A program made the translations under genes and the position numbers. A stretch of 64,000 nt of DNA from Oscillatoriales cyanobacterium (GTDB lineage: Bacteria; Cyanobacteriota; Cyanobacteriia; CACIAM-69d): positions 1 through 64,000 of the forward strand of contig RDXB01000034.1 in assembly GCA_004292515.1 (NCBI GenBank), written 5' to 3'. The notes under the pieces were generated by a model that was not told the DNA's origin, searched no databases, and worked only from the letters and a program-made list of their open reading frames with translations. Shown here in pieces: positions 38,674-47,888 of the stretch (its first letter is position 1; every line of letters starts with the position of its first letter).

Positions 38674-39136
38674 CCGTCACCAGCGCCTGTTCCGCACGCA
38701 CAAACTCCCGCCCCAGATAGGCCGCATGGTCAGACAGCGACACCGGCGCCGGCTGCGTTTGCTCAAACAACACCACACAGAGTTCCTTAGCCGTGCGACC
38801 GGTATACAGGGCTTCCGCTGTGCGAGTGACTGGGCCTTTAGCGGGAATGACCTTGCCGGTGGCCGGGTCAACTGCCAACCCGCGATCATTGATGACCGTA
38901 CTGAAGTGCTTGGCACAGATGAGCGATCGCTCCCGATCAAGATAGATCACGAAATAGCCCGCCGGGTCAAGGGCCAAAGCACGTTTTGACAACTCATCAT
39001 CAATCGTTTGGATCGTCGTTTGGAGGGGTGCTGCGGAAGGCTGGGAAAGGTCAGTCACGGCAATGTAAGGAGTGAAGCGCAAAAAATAAGAGGATTCGGA
39101 TTCGCAAGCTGACAATTGTTGCCAACCTCCTCCCAA
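38651..39136 (-). CDS. DUF4346 family protein
   Basis: A 161-residue soluble protein. The pattern is LDPAGYFVIYLDRERSLICA, HFSTVINDRGLAVDPATGKV, RTAEALYTGRTAKELCVVLF, and the ending DHAAYLGREFVRAEQALVTG with AEYVQD. It fits DUF4346, a family found across cyanobacteria and related to sequences near methyltransferases; no activity is known to me. The start at 39,136 (MGGGWQQL) adds about 27 weakly conserved residues; a GTG at the VTDLSQ position may be the true start. The last 23 bp overlap the next gene, which suggests an operon with the large membrane protein. Confidence 0.8.
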   Translation of the reverse strand: MGGGWQQLSACESESSYFLRFTPYIAVTDLSQPSAAPLQTTIQTIDDELSKRALALDPAGYFVIYLDRERSLICAKHFSTVINDRGLAVDPATGKVIPAKGPVTRTAEALYTGRTAKELCVVLFEQTQPAPVSLSDHAAYLGREFVRAEQALVTGAEYVQD

Positions 39137-39227
39137 TTCTCAGGCCAAAACGCATCCAAAATCCGCCGATCGCCTCGGCAACAGCGCGCAAACCTAAGGC
39201 GCAACCACAACACCCACCCCTGCACAA

Positions 39228-40388
39228 TCAACCCAAGCCACTAAAAATAACCTGTGACTGCTGATGACGAGCCAACTCTCTCAGGACTTTGACCGGCGTA
39301 ATCGGCTTGCTCAAAAAGTAGGTCGCCCCCGACAACTTGGCCATGGCCCGGTCAATCAAACCATCAGCACCCGTGCAAACCACGATCGAAGTGTGGCTGA
39401 GATTACTGACCCGGCGCAATTGGCGGCACAATTCATGACCATTCACCACCGGCATCACCAAGTCCAAAAAAATCACATCGGGCTTGGCTTCAATCACCTT
39501 GCTCAGGGCTTCGATCGGGTTAAAACACCCAATGAATTCGTGGCCCTCACCGTGAATAATCTTTTCGATTGTTTCGCAAACAAAGCGATCGTCATCAATA
39601 CAAGCCACCTTCAGCAGTGGGCGCTTGATCGCTTGGGTCTGATAGAGCGGCAGATCCGGCAACTTCATCGTGATCAGTTGTTGTTGCTGCCAGAGCAACT
39701 GAAAAATTTTGACGACCCCGCCCACATTATTGCCATCCGGGTCTAGCTTTTTGGCCACATCCCAAAACGTGCGTTGACCATTCAACAACGGCGCAAAGTT
39801 CAACAAACTCGTGGTTGGAGTTTGCCTTTGAGATTCAGACTGCACTAGATACCAGCCGCGATCAACCCAGCTCGCCTGAAGCTCCGATCGCTGCCAATGG
39901 CACTGAATTGCATCCGAGCGCTTCAGCACCTTGCTCACGATTTCCGAAGTCAACAACAGCCGACCATCCCAGCAAGCAATGGGTTCTGGCACCCATTGAA
40001 ATTGCGTCTCAGGGCGATCAATCAAAAAGCACACCTCAACAGCTACCCGCGCGATCGCCTCGCGCACTTGCTCAACTCCCAGATGTCCCGCTTCCAGTGC
40101 CTCCTGCAAACAAGCAATTTCCCAGAGAGAATCCGGTTTTGCCAGTTTTTGGGCTGCTTTTAGACCATTCCAGCCTCCCATCTTGGAGGCCGTTCGATAC
40201 ATAGCAGTAGCACGCTGCCAACGCCGGGCCCGGTGTCGCACACCCTCAGCCCACAACCACTGGCCCTCCTGCAACCAAATTTTCCAACTGTCCTGGCCGA
40301 TCGTTGCCACCAGATAACCCGTCGCTTGTTGGTGCTGCGCTGCCACCAACAGCGCATGTAACGGTGACTTGGAGAGTGCATCTGCCAT
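39228..40388 (-). CDS. PatA/PixG-type response regulator (PATAN + receiver)
   Basis: The 386-residue protein has an N-terminal PATAN-like region (about 1-245, including LWEIACLQEALEAGHLGVEQ and TFWDVAKKLDPDG) and a C-terminal receiver domain from about residue 262. Receiver landmarks are VACIDDDRFVCETIEKII (acidic pocket), PDVIFLDLVMPVVNGHELCR (phospho-acceptor Asp about 308), VVCTGADG and FLSKPIT (Lys). In cyanobacteria this architecture serves in phototaxis/pilus (PixG, PilG) or heterocyst patterning (PatA). The other members of a pil/pix operon are not adjacent, so its pathway is open. Confidence 0.88.
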   Translation of the reverse strand: MADALSKSPLHALLVAAQHQQATGYLVATIGQDSWKIWLQEGQWLWAEGVRHRARRWQRATAMYRTASKMGGWNGLKAAQKLAKPDSLWEIACLQEALEAGHLGVEQVREAIARVAVEVCFLIDRPETQFQWVPEPIACWDGRLLLTSEIVSKVLKRSDAIQCHWQRSELQASWVDRGWYLVQSESQRQTPTTSLLNFAPLLNGQRTFWDVAKKLDPDGNNVGGVVKIFQLLWQQQQLITMKLPDLPLYQTQAIKRPLLKVACIDDDRFVCETIEKIIHGEGHEFIGCFNPIEALSKVIEAKPDVIFLDLVMPVVNGHELCRQLRRVSNLSHTSIVVCTGADGLIDRAMAKLSGATYFLSKPITPVKVLRELARHQQSQVIFSGLG

Positions 40389-40636
40389 GATATTTGGTAG
40401 GGGATATGGATGCTGCCGTTTGGGGCGGTGACCATCAACACATAGCTGACATCACGCCCCCAAACTCGATCCTTGAAGTGTTAATCATGCAGCCCGATGA
40501 TTTTGATAAGTGCTAGTCAGTGCGAGGCACAATTTTCAGTGAAAATACTGGCGTTAAGGACAAATCTCCAGCCATTCAGCGAGATATCATCTAATTAACT
40601 TATGACTTTGAGGCACGAAAACAAGGTAAATTGAAT

Positions 40637-40673
40637 CAATTAACAACTTCTTAGTGTCGAAAGTTGTTAATTG
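40637..40673. repeat. 13-bp perfect hairpin
   Basis: CAATTAACAACTT (40,637-40,649) and AAGTTGTTAATTG (40,661-40,673) are exact reverse complements with an 11-base loop. No T-run follows on either strand. It lies about 250 bp upstream of the PatA-type gene start. Confidence 0.85.
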
Positions 40674-40860
40674 GTCAGTCCATTATAGCTAGCCATTGTG
40701 TAATTCCCTGTGTCTACATTTACCAAAAATTATGCCCAGCCCAACAGATTATTATTAGCGACTTCATGGAATCAAAGCTCTGAAAACTTTGCGGTTAAGT
40801 CAGTAGACTGGAAGTAGGACATAGGACGCAATCGTGATTGATAAGTCCAGCCAATCACAG

Positions 40861-40892
40861 CAGCTTTTACAACACAAGGGTTGTAAAAGCTG
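40861..40892. repeat. 13-bp perfect hairpin with 6-base loop
   Basis: CAGCTTTTACAAC (40,861-40,873) and GTTGTAAAAGCTG (40,880-40,892) pair perfectly around a 6-base loop ACAAGG. This is a stable stem without a T-run, unlike the other terminators in the window. Confidence 0.9.
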
Positions 40893-40939
40893 TCGAAGGA
40901 TGTTTGAACAGCAGATTCAGATACCAGCCCAGCACCTAT

Positions 40940-41275
40940 AGTCTTGGGGGCAAGACCTTAGGGCGTGTCATCAAATGAGCTTGATTGGGGCTGGAACGAC
41001 CAATTTTCCTAGCCCAACCGCCCTAGACAATTGGCTCAATCCCCTTGCCCCTCACGATCAAGCAACGCAAGAATCAGGGTTTCAGGGATTTGATGACAGC
41101 CCCTAGGGCCCGTCGCCGTTTCACCCAAAACCTTGATTCCACCGTGGGCAGATCATTGGGCAAATCGTTGGGCAGCAAGGGGCTGAAGCCTCCTGTTACG
41201 ATGATTGAGGCAAGGAAAAACTGCCACCTCAGCTCATACCCGGTAAATGACGACAGGCCCTAAGCTCCTTGCCTA
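40940..41275. repeat. Dispersed palindromic repeat, diverged compound copy
   Basis: It shares with the other copies 'gggcgtgtcatc', 'atcagggtttcagggatttgatgacagcccctaggg' in pieces, 'attccaccgtg', 'gcaaggggctgaagcc' (41,176 on) and 'aaatgacgacaggccctaag'. The central palindrome is degraded. The order of blocks suggests two or three overlapping copies. Confidence 0.65.
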
Positions 41276-41490
41276 TGTCGATCATTGGGGTGTACAGAGG
41301 ATCGATTTTGGCTTTTAAGACATCTTCTCTAAGCCAAGATTCAGTCAGATTCGGTTAGACCAGCCCTGAAGGTTGGTCACCAGAGAGAGATAACTCATTT
41401 GTTTAGTTTCTCTGTGTTTGATGGCATATCTGATGCCATGTATGTCTATAGTCAATTGATGAGTTTGCGGGTGAAGTGAAGGTTGGATTT

Positions 41491-41856
41491 ATGAAACTGA
41501 AGCGCTTGGGTCATGTGGCAATCTGCGTGCAAGATATTGCAAAGGCAGCAGAGTTTTATCAGTCTTTGGGCATGGAGTTGGCTTGGAAGGACACCGACTG
41601 GGCCTATCTCAAAGCTGGTGAGGATGGCTTGGCCCTGTTGAGTCCTGAATATGACCAAGCGGGGCCACACTTTGGGTTTGTGTTCGATCAGCGATCAGAT
41701 ATTGAGACGGCCTACAGTGAGCTAAAGTCTAGCGGGGTTTACGTTACAGAAATGCATGATCATCGGGATGGAACGGCTTCGTTTTATGGTCGCGATCCCG
41801 ATGGTAACTGGTTTGAGTATCTCTACGAACCTGCACCCGTACCGGCGATCGCCTAG
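41491..41856 (+). CDS. VOC-family (glyoxalase/dioxygenase-like) protein
   Basis: A 121-residue protein from the ATG at 41,491 (a GTG at 41,476 is possible). It has the paired beta-alpha-beta-beta-beta units of the vicinal oxygen chelate fold. Likely metal ligands are the His of RLGHVAICVQDI (about residue 7) and the Glu of GNWFEYLYEP (near the end); GPHFGFVFD supplies the second-module His. ASFYGRDPDGNWFEYL is the typical closing motif. Members bind a divalent metal and act as isomerases, dioxygenases or resistance proteins; the substrate here cannot be told. Single gene after a repeat-rich gap. Confidence 0.87.
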   Translation: MKLKRLGHVAICVQDIAKAAEFYQSLGMELAWKDTDWAYLKAGEDGLALLSPEYDQAGPHFGFVFDQRSDIETAYSELKSSGVYVTEMHDHRDGTASFYGRDPDGNWFEYLYEPAPVPAIA

Positions 41857-42178
41857 GGCATTGAACGAATCCCGGCCAGTAAGCCCCGATCCCCAAATCA
41901 CCCAGAGTGGTGATGTGATCCATTGACCTGTGACCTGATCCATTGACCTGATCATGTGGTCTGAATCTCGTGGTCTGAGTCTCGTGGTCTGACCGCGCCC
42001 AGCCCGCATGGGGTCAAAGGAGCTGGCAGATTGGGGGGAGCTGGCCGGCGCGATCGACTGTCCACATTGACCATCCACGTCGGTAGCCGGTAGTCAGTCG
42101 CGCTCCCTACTTTAGCCCACAGGACAGGCGGCGTGGGGATGACTTAGACCCTACCCAATTGCTGCAAACTTTACTGAA
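41857..42178. other. Intergenic region with short tandem repeats
   Basis: It carries 'gatccattgacct' in duplicate (about 41,917-41,950) and then a 14-bp tandem repeat (41,956-41,993). The rest is unremarkable. No gene seen. Confidence 0.6.
41956..41993. repeat. 14-bp tandem repeat, 2.7 units
   Basis: GTGGTCTGAATCTC (41,956-41,969), GTGGTCTGAGTCTC (41,970-41,983) and GTGGTCTGAC (41,984-41,993) follow one another directly. Confidence 0.9.
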
Positions 42179-42250
42179 AGCCGGTGAGGGGATTTGAACC
42201 CCTGACCGCTCGATTACGAATCGAGTGCTCTACCACTGAGCTACACCGGC
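42179..42250 (-). tRNA. trnT-CGU: tRNA-Thr (anticodon CGU)
   Basis: Minus strand, 72 nt. The acceptor stem GCCGGTG pairs with CACCGGC at the 3' end, and the discriminator base is U. The D-arm includes AGCTCAGTGGTAGAGC. The anticodon stem CTCGA/TCGAG surrounds the loop TTCGTAA, so the anticodon is CGT and the codon read is ACG (Thr). The T-arm GGGGTTCAAATCCCC is canonical. CCA is not encoded, so it must be added after transcription. No intron. Confidence 0.97.
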
Positions 42251-42457
42251 CTACGCCAACAAGCGCTTAAGGAGTATAGCAGCATTGGTTTAGATTTTCC
42301 CAGTAGGCGATCGGAATTTATTTAGAATTCGCTGAAATGCTCTAGTAGCGCTGCTACGCGGTCTGTTAGGGTAGTTGGGATCTGGGATAGTTGACATCGC
42401 CCCCGATTCCTGAGACCGCCAGCCTGTCGCTCATCATCGAGTCACCCCAAGCGCCCC

Positions 42458-42733
42458 ATGACCAACCGCCCTCCCCAACTCGATCCCGAACTCATGGCCC
42501 GACTGAAGGCCGAAGCCAAGGCTCCCTATCGTGGTTTGCGGCGGGTGTTCTATGGCACGTTTGCGGCTTCGGGGGCGATCGGGGGGGTCATCTTTTTGCT
42601 GAAGTTGCTCGCAGGGGGCGATCCAGGAACAATCCTACCCAACCTAGCCCTGCAAATTGGGGTGGTGGCGTTGATGGTTTGGCTCTTTCGGATCGATCGC
42701 CCACGGGATCGCGATCGTCTTTCCAAGAATTGA
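42458..42733 (+). CDS. DUF3493 family membrane protein
   Basis: The 91-residue protein starts with a soluble helix, ELMARLKAEAKAPYRGLRRV, then two membrane helices (about residues 33-50, FAASGAIGGVIFLLKLL, and 62-78, LALQIGVVALMVWLF) and a basic tail. The phrase EAKAPYRGLRRVFYGTFAAS is the signature of DUF3493, related to plant LPA1/Rep27-type factors linked to photosystem II accumulation. A PSII-assembly role here is family-based inference. A candidate bidirectional terminator lies about 190 bp downstream. Confidence 0.85.
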   Translation: MTNRPPQLDPELMARLKAEAKAPYRGLRRVFYGTFAASGAIGGVIFLLKLLAGGDPGTILPNLALQIGVVALMVWLFRIDRPRDRDRLSKN

Positions 42734-42916
42734 CGCTCTCAATACCTAGACAACTGTTCATGAATTCTAATTTTTGTCAAGGCGCTTCATTCCAGACAAA
42801 ATCCCTAGAACTATTTCAGAACAAGGACTCTGAGCGAATATAAAGAAAAAATGAGGAAATCTGGACTGATCTGCGATTCATGGAAAACTAAGGGTGGTTT
42901 AAATGGGGTTACAGAT

Positions 42917-42952
42917 ATAAAAACCCCGCCAATCAATCCTTTTGGGGCTTTT
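42917..42952. terminator. Candidate bidirectional terminator
   Basis: TAAAAACCCC (42,917-42,926) and GGGGCTTTTA (42,943-42,952) pair with one mismatch around a 16-base loop. T-rich arms lie on both strands, which suits the convergent genes on either side. Confidence 0.55.
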
Positions 42953-43061
42953 ACCCGCTGAGGAATCGTTGAAAGGGATCAAGTCACTCCTTCTTAAAGA
43001 TCCTGCACTATTTTGCTCGATTCCAGGGCATTTGTTGGGGGCTAACCCTCCCTAGTCTTTG

Positions 43062-43094
43062 TCGGGGTGCAACTCGTTTTGGGTTGCACCCCGA
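43062..43094. terminator. GC-rich hairpin in convergent intergenic region
   Basis: GGGGTGCAAC (43,064-43,073) and GTTGCACCCC (43,083-43,092) are perfect reverse complements with a 9-base loop, and the stem extends two more pairs outward. No T-run follows, so it may be a transcript-end stabiliser rather than a classical terminator. Confidence 0.5.
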
Positions 43095-43212
43095 TTCTGT
43101 TAGGGCGCTGTTGGGGCGCTGCGGGGATTCAGTCAGGTCGGGGCGATCGCGCGGGGGATCAAGACCTTGGCGTGGGTATCCATCAATCTCCCCTGGGTTC
43201 GATCTCTGGAAA

Positions 43213-46200
43213 TTACTTATCCTCGACGATCGCCGCGCGATCGAGCAGCAACAAATCCCGCAGCGCATCCGTGTCCAAATCGCCCAGCCAGGTTTCGCCC
43301 GTGCCAATAATTTGCTCTGCCAGCACTTTTTTGCTTTCGAGTAAATCATGAATCCGCTCTTCTAGAGTGCCGGTACAAACGAATTTGTGCACCTGGACAT
43401 TGCGGGTTTGGCCAATGCGGAAGGCGCGATCGGTAGCTTGGTTTTCCACGGCGGGGTTCCACCAGCGATCGAAGTGGAACACATGGTTGGCGCGGGTCAG
43501 GTTCAGGCCTGTGCCGCCGGCCTTCAGGGAGAGGATGAAGATTGGGGGCGATTGGGGATCGTTTTGGAAGCGATCGACCATCAAATCCCGTTGCTTCTGG
43601 GGTGTGCCGCCATGCAAGAACAGCACTTCCCGGCCCAAGAACTGCTGGAGATAGGCTTGCATCCAGTGGCCCCAGCGGGCGAACTGGGTGAAGATCAAGG
43701 CTCGATCGCCCTCGGCCAGCACTTCTTCGAGCATTTCGCCCAACCGCTGCAACTTTGGCGACTCGCTGGGCAACAATTTCGGCGCGCGCACCTCCACTTC
43801 TTCATGCTCTAAGCCAACCAAGGTGGGGTAGTTGCACAGTTGCTTCAGCTTCACCAACAGGGCCAATACCTGACCCCGCCGCTGAATGCCTTGGCTGCTG
43901 TCGAGTTCGGTTAGAGCTTGATCGACCAAGGCTTGGTAGCGTTCCGCTTGGGCCGCCGACAGACCACAAAACTGGTTAATTTCCTGTTTATTGGGCAAGT
44001 CTTGAATGATCGTTTTGTCGGTTTTGAGGCGACGCAGCAGGAAGGGTTGCACTAGCGATCGCAGGGTTTGCAAAGACGCGCCATCACCAAACCGCTCGAT
44101 CGGGGTGGCAAACCGCCGCTGAAAAAAGGTCTGCGCGCCCAGATAGCCGGGATTCAAGAAGTCCATGATCGACCAGAGTTCCGCCAGCCGGTTTTCCACA
44201 GGAGTACCGGTCAGGGCAATGCGGAAGGGGGTCGATCGCGCCGGGGTGTCAGCCGATGGCTCTGTGGTTTCGATCGGTTCATCGGGGCCGGCCGCTAGGC
44301 GCTTCACTGCCTGGGATTGCTTGGCCTCAGCGTTTTTGATGTTTTGGGCTTCATCCAGCACCAATCCGCGCCAGGGCACAGCTTGCAGGGTCATTTCATC
44401 CCGGAACACTAGGGAATAGCTGACCAACACCACGTCCAGGGATTCTGCTGCCCGGGCCAGGGCCTGTCCCTTGAGCCGGCGATCGCCGTGGTGCAGCAAC
44501 ACCCGCAGGTCAGGGGCAAACCGGGCCAGCTCCCGTTGCCAGTTACCCAGCACGGAGGTGGGGCAAACCAACAGCACCGGCCCGGTCAGCTCGCCCCGCT
44601 CCCGCAGATGCAGCAGGAAGGCGATCGTGCTGGGGGTTTTGCCCAAGCCCATGTCATCGGCCAGGCAAGCCCCTAGGCCCCAGCGCTCTAGGAACGCTAA
44701 CCAGGCAATACCGCGCTCTTGGTAGGGACGCAACTGGCCTTGAAAGGGGGCGGGGGTGGTGACGGGGGCGATCGTCGATCGATCATCCAAGGCGTTCATC
44801 AGCTCCAACACGGCCCCAGAAGTCTCGAAGTTGACCACGGGCAGCTTGTCGATCAGGGCATTTTCACCCGTCGTCACCCGCAATACTTCATCTAAGGTCA
44901 GGCGCAAATTGCCTTGGCGCTTGGCCAAAAATTCCCGCGCGGCGCGCACCTCATTGGGCCGTAACTCGACCCATTCCCCGCCAATTTCCACCAGGGGCAT
45001 GGTGTCCAAATCGGTTTTGGCGAGGAGGGCTTCAAAGTCTTTGGAACTGAGGGAGCGATCACCCAAGGTCAGCTCCCAGCGGAAGTCCAGCAGATTCCGC
45101 AGTCCCAGGTTGGGGCGATCGGCGGTGGCCGCCTGGCCGGGCAACAACCGCAGACCGAGGCGATTTTCTGGGCGATCGCGCAGGCTCTCGGGCAACACCA
45201 CCCCCAGGCCGTTGTCTTGGAATTGGGGGCCATAGCGCCGCACAAACTGGTAAGCCTGAACCGGCGACAGATCGCAGCCCGTGGGCATGGGTTGATCGAG
45301 GGTGGCTTCCAGCTCGGGAAACAGGCGCGCCGCTAAACCCAGGCCCCGCAGCAAGGTTTCCTGGGGATGCATGGCGATCTGATCGCCCACCCGCAACCGC
45401 TCGACGGCAAATTGCCAAAGCTGGTCAGCGGCGATCCATTGGCCCACTGCTCCGGATGGGTCGTTGTTGATCCCGATCGCCTGTAAACCATAGACCAAGC
45501 GCCAGGATCGATCGGCTTCCTGGGGAGGTTGGAGCCAAAAAGCCGCACAGAAGGCCGAATCGGCCAGCGCGGAACTACCAAAGGCCCCCAGCCAGGTTTG
45601 CAAGCTGCGGGCCAGGGGGGCCAAATCGGCCAGGGTGCTTTGGCAAGTGGCCGCCGGTTGCCCCAAGGCGCTCAACCAATCCCGGGCCACAGTTGGCAGC
45701 CCGATCGCCGTGGTCAGGCCTCCACGGGCGGCCCCGCGGCCACCCACCCGGCGTTCACCCGGCAGGGGCAAGCTGGCCGCTGTCGATCGCAGATGGGCAT
45801 CAACCAAGGCTTTTAGGCAGTCGGTCAGGAGCGTGGCTGGAGCAGCGGGTAACAGGATCGAAATGGGCTGGTAGGACGTGACCCGCACAGGGCCGCTGGA
45901 GCCTCGGAGCGATCGCGCATTGCCCGTGGTGGCCCGCTGCTCAACGGGCCGGGCCATCGTTTGGTAAAGGCGACAACTGCTGGGCATTTGGCGGCCAAAG
46001 GTTTCCAGGCGCGATCGATCCACGGCCCCTTCTAGCAGGGGTTGCCAGGTCGATCGGGCAGCGCCCTCGACCGTGGGCACTAAACCGGGAGTTGCCTTGG
46101 CCCGAGCCACCAAATCCAAACTCCAGCGAGCCACATGGCTCCAAAACCGCAAATTGCCCGAGATGGCCGGTGAATCGGTTGCTAAGGGAATCCCCAACAG

Positions 46201-46575
46201 GAACTCGGGAACCCGCGACGCCGGAATCCATAGCCCCTCGACCCACCACAGTTGAATTTCCAGGCGATCGCGTTGGGCCGGTTCCAGCGCCTCAGCCCCC
46301 GACAACAGCGGCGACCCCATACCACGCAGGCAAGGCAGCCCCACGGCCCGCCACTTGGGAGTCCATTCTTTTAGATGCTCCAAGGCCGAGGGTTTCAGCC
46401 CGGCGGTTTCCGTCAGGGTGGCTAACCAGGTTTTCAGTTCCTTCGCTGCGAGCGATCGGGGATGGTCGGGCACTTGCCACTGGGTCGGTGGCTTGCCCGT
46501 GGTGGGTTTCCACGATTCTGCCCACAGAAAAAATGCCTCTTCACCCAGTTGCCAGCTACCGTGTAAAACCGCCAT
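43213..46575 (-). CDS. SNF2/Swi2-family helicase-like ATPase (HepA class)
   Basis: This 1120-residue DNA-dependent ATPase has an N-terminal about 600 residues that match bacterial SNF2-associated regions. The helicase core starts at QLRPYQERGIAWLAFLERWG. Motif I is DDMGLGKTPSTIAF (about 638-651), motif II is LVLDEAQNIKN (DEAQ, about 739), and motif III is ALTGTPVENRLAELWSIMDF. Later motifs are LFLHGGTPQKQRD, FILSLKAGGTGLNLT and HFDRWWNPAVENQATDRAFR with IGQTRNVQVHKF. Such proteins remodel protein-DNA or RNA polymerase complexes or act in repair or defence; none of the usual defence partners is nearby. Motif I carries Pro-Ser where most relatives have Ile-Gln. Confidence 0.93.
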   Translation of the reverse strand: MAVLHGSWQLGEEAFFLWAESWKPTTGKPPTQWQVPDHPRSLAAKELKTWLATLTETAGLKPSALEHLKEWTPKWRAVGLPCLRGMGSPLLSGAEALEPAQRDRLEIQLWWVEGLWIPASRVPEFLLGIPLATDSPAISGNLRFWSHVARWSLDLVARAKATPGLVPTVEGAARSTWQPLLEGAVDRSRLETFGRQMPSSCRLYQTMARPVEQRATTGNARSLRGSSGPVRVTSYQPISILLPAAPATLLTDCLKALVDAHLRSTAASLPLPGERRVGGRGAARGGLTTAIGLPTVARDWLSALGQPAATCQSTLADLAPLARSLQTWLGAFGSSALADSAFCAAFWLQPPQEADRSWRLVYGLQAIGINNDPSGAVGQWIAADQLWQFAVERLRVGDQIAMHPQETLLRGLGLAARLFPELEATLDQPMPTGCDLSPVQAYQFVRRYGPQFQDNGLGVVLPESLRDRPENRLGLRLLPGQAATADRPNLGLRNLLDFRWELTLGDRSLSSKDFEALLAKTDLDTMPLVEIGGEWVELRPNEVRAAREFLAKRQGNLRLTLDEVLRVTTGENALIDKLPVVNFETSGAVLELMNALDDRSTIAPVTTPAPFQGQLRPYQERGIAWLAFLERWGLGACLADDMGLGKTPSTIAFLLHLRERGELTGPVLLVCPTSVLGNWQRELARFAPDLRVLLHHGDRRLKGQALARAAESLDVVLVSYSLVFRDEMTLQAVPWRGLVLDEAQNIKNAEAKQSQAVKRLAAGPDEPIETTEPSADTPARSTPFRIALTGTPVENRLAELWSIMDFLNPGYLGAQTFFQRRFATPIERFGDGASLQTLRSLVQPFLLRRLKTDKTIIQDLPNKQEINQFCGLSAAQAERYQALVDQALTELDSSQGIQRRGQVLALLVKLKQLCNYPTLVGLEHEEVEVRAPKLLPSESPKLQRLGEMLEEVLAEGDRALIFTQFARWGHWMQAYLQQFLGREVLFLHGGTPQKQRDLMVDRFQNDPQSPPIFILSLKAGGTGLNLTRANHVFHFDRWWNPAVENQATDRAFRIGQTRNVQVHKFVCTGTLEERIHDLLESKKVLAEQIIGTGETWLGDLDTDALRDLLLLDRAAIVEDK

Positions 46576-46790
46576 CAGCGCCTAATCACCCTCGACTGAA
46601 GATCTTAATTGCCTTCTCCGCCGCCCGATCGCACTGGCTATCCATCCGGCAGCACCGATGCAGGTTGACAAGACAAGGTGTTTAATTGTCGGACAAATTC
46701 GGGCCCGTGGGTCAGAAATCCCCCAAAACAAAACCCCCGATCGCGAATCCAAGCTGGATCACATCGAGGGTTTTGGGACTATGACCAGGA

Positions 46791-46810
46791 CAAGGGACTT
46801 AAGCCCCTTG
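46791..46810. repeat. Dispersed palindrome core, one-mismatch copy
   Basis: CAAGGGACTTAAGCCCCTTG has one base different from the perfect 20-bp palindrome. It lies about 65 bp after the petA stop (minus strand) and might serve as a transcript end. An additional stem, 'aaaacccccgatcgcg...gggttttggg' (46,728-46,776), sits beside it. Confidence 0.75.
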
Positions 46811-46873
46811 CTGCTCTGGTCATTGAAGCTCTGGTCATTGAAGCTCAAGCAGCGGATGGCACGAATGAACAGT

Positions 46874-47836
46874 CTAGAAGTTCATTTCGGCAGCTTGCAC
46901 CTTTTCCACTTGCTTCTTCTTCAGCACCAACAGGATTTGGGTGATCATCACCGCCACAAACAGCGCCAACAGACCCAGGACGCGGTTGGGATCTTGCAGC
47001 ACGATTTCCGTATCCATTTGACCAAAGCCACCCACGTTCGGATCGTTGGTGATTGCTTGGCCAGCCGTCACCACATCGCCTTCCTTGACAATCGGTTGAG
47101 GGCCAGCGGGAATCGTATCTTCCACGGTCGAGCCATCTTCCTTGGCGATCGTCACGCGGTAGCCACCCTCATCGGTCTTGGCGATCGCGTCGATTGTGCC
47201 TGCAGCCGAAGCGTTGTAGATCGTGTTGTTGCTCTTGTCGCCCGTGGGGTAAACCTGACCGCGGCCGCGGTTGCCACCCACATGGACTGCGTACTTACCG
47301 AACTTGATCGCCTTGTCCTCAGCGGGGTTGGGCGACAGCACGGGGAACACGATTTCTTGGTATTGATCACCGGGCAGCGGCCCGACGATCACCACGTTGT
47401 CTTGACCTTCCCCATAGGACTGATAGAACAGGCCTTCGGTCTTTTCCTTCAGTTCTTCAGGAATGCGGTCTTCGGGAGCAATCTTGAAGCCATCGGGCAA
47501 CATCAACACAGCACCCACATTCAGGGGGCCGGGTTCACCCGTGCCGGTGACTTGTTGCACGCTGGTGTCGTAGGGGATCTTCACCACGGCTTCAAACACG
47601 GTGTCAGGCATCACCGATTGGGGCACTTCCACGATCGTTTGTTTCTTGGCCAAGTGGCAGTTGGCACAAACGATCCGGCCAGTGGCTTCCCGGGGGGTTG
47701 CCGGAGCCACTTGCTGAGCCCAGAACGGATAGGCCATGGCGGCTTGGGGAGCCACGAGGTCGCCGCCGATCAGCAGGGCGATCGCGGCGATCGCGGCGAT
47801 CGCACCGCGAGTCAAAACCTTGAAAGCAGTCTTCAT
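46874..47836 (-). CDS. petA: Apocytochrome f
   Basis: Cytochrome f of the thylakoid b6f complex passes electrons to plastocyanin or cytochrome c6. The signal peptide (residues 1-35, hydrophobic [14 protein letters not shown], ending QAAMA) is removed to expose Tyr36 of YPFWAQQ, whose amino group is a heme ligand. The c-type heme site is CANCH at 57-61. The large beta domain follows, then a C-terminal membrane anchor [20 protein letters not shown] and a basic tail. The 320 aa match the family. It follows petC by 52 bp on the same strand, the usual cyanobacterial petC-petA operon. Confidence 0.99.
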   Translation of the reverse strand: MKTAFKVLTRGAIAAIAAIALLIGGDLVAPQAAMAYPFWAQQVAPATPREATGRIVCANCHLAKKQTIVEVPQSVMPDTVFEAVVKIPYDTSVQQVTGTGEPGPLNVGAVLMLPDGFKIAPEDRIPEELKEKTEGLFYQSYGEGQDNVVIVGPLPGDQYQEIVFPVLSPNPAEDKAIKFGKYAVHVGGNRGRGQVYPTGDKSNNTIYNASAAGTIDAIAKTDEGGYRVTIAKEDGSTVEDTIPAGPQPIVKEGDVVTAGQAITNDPNVGGFGQMDTEIVLQDPNRVLGLLALFVAVMITQILLVLKKKQVEKVQAAEMNF

Positions 47837-47888
47837 GAGTTGTCTAAAAAGTACGGTCAGCCGCGATATTGATGAGCAATTGTAGAAA

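Larger units (their letters stand above)
40389..41490. other. 1.1-kb gene-free, repeat-rich region
   Basis: No gene was recognised. The left half (40,440-40,900) is AT-rich and holds two perfect 13-bp hairpins (40,637-40,673 and 40,861-40,892). The middle (40,940-41,275) is a diverged compound copy of the dispersed repeat. The right end (about 41,340-41,475) has short dyads such as ATGGCATATCTGATGCCAT. The 72-codon frame at 41,045-41,263 is made of repeat sequence. Confidence 0.7.
42734..43212. other. Convergent intergenic region with two hairpins
   Basis: Between the DUF3493 gene and the end of the SNF2 gene. It holds a terminator-like stem at 42,917-42,952 and a strong GC-rich hairpin at 43,062-43,094. 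No gene was recognised; short frames on both strands are featureless. Confidence 0.65.

Noticed and set aside
41045-41263. Plus-strand frame of 72 codons in the gap before the VOC gene
   Set aside because: It lies within a diverged copy of the dispersed repeat.
46658-47872. Plus-strand open frame of 404 codons opposite petA
   Set aside because: petA is certain. The antisense translation is His/Gly-rich without family features.
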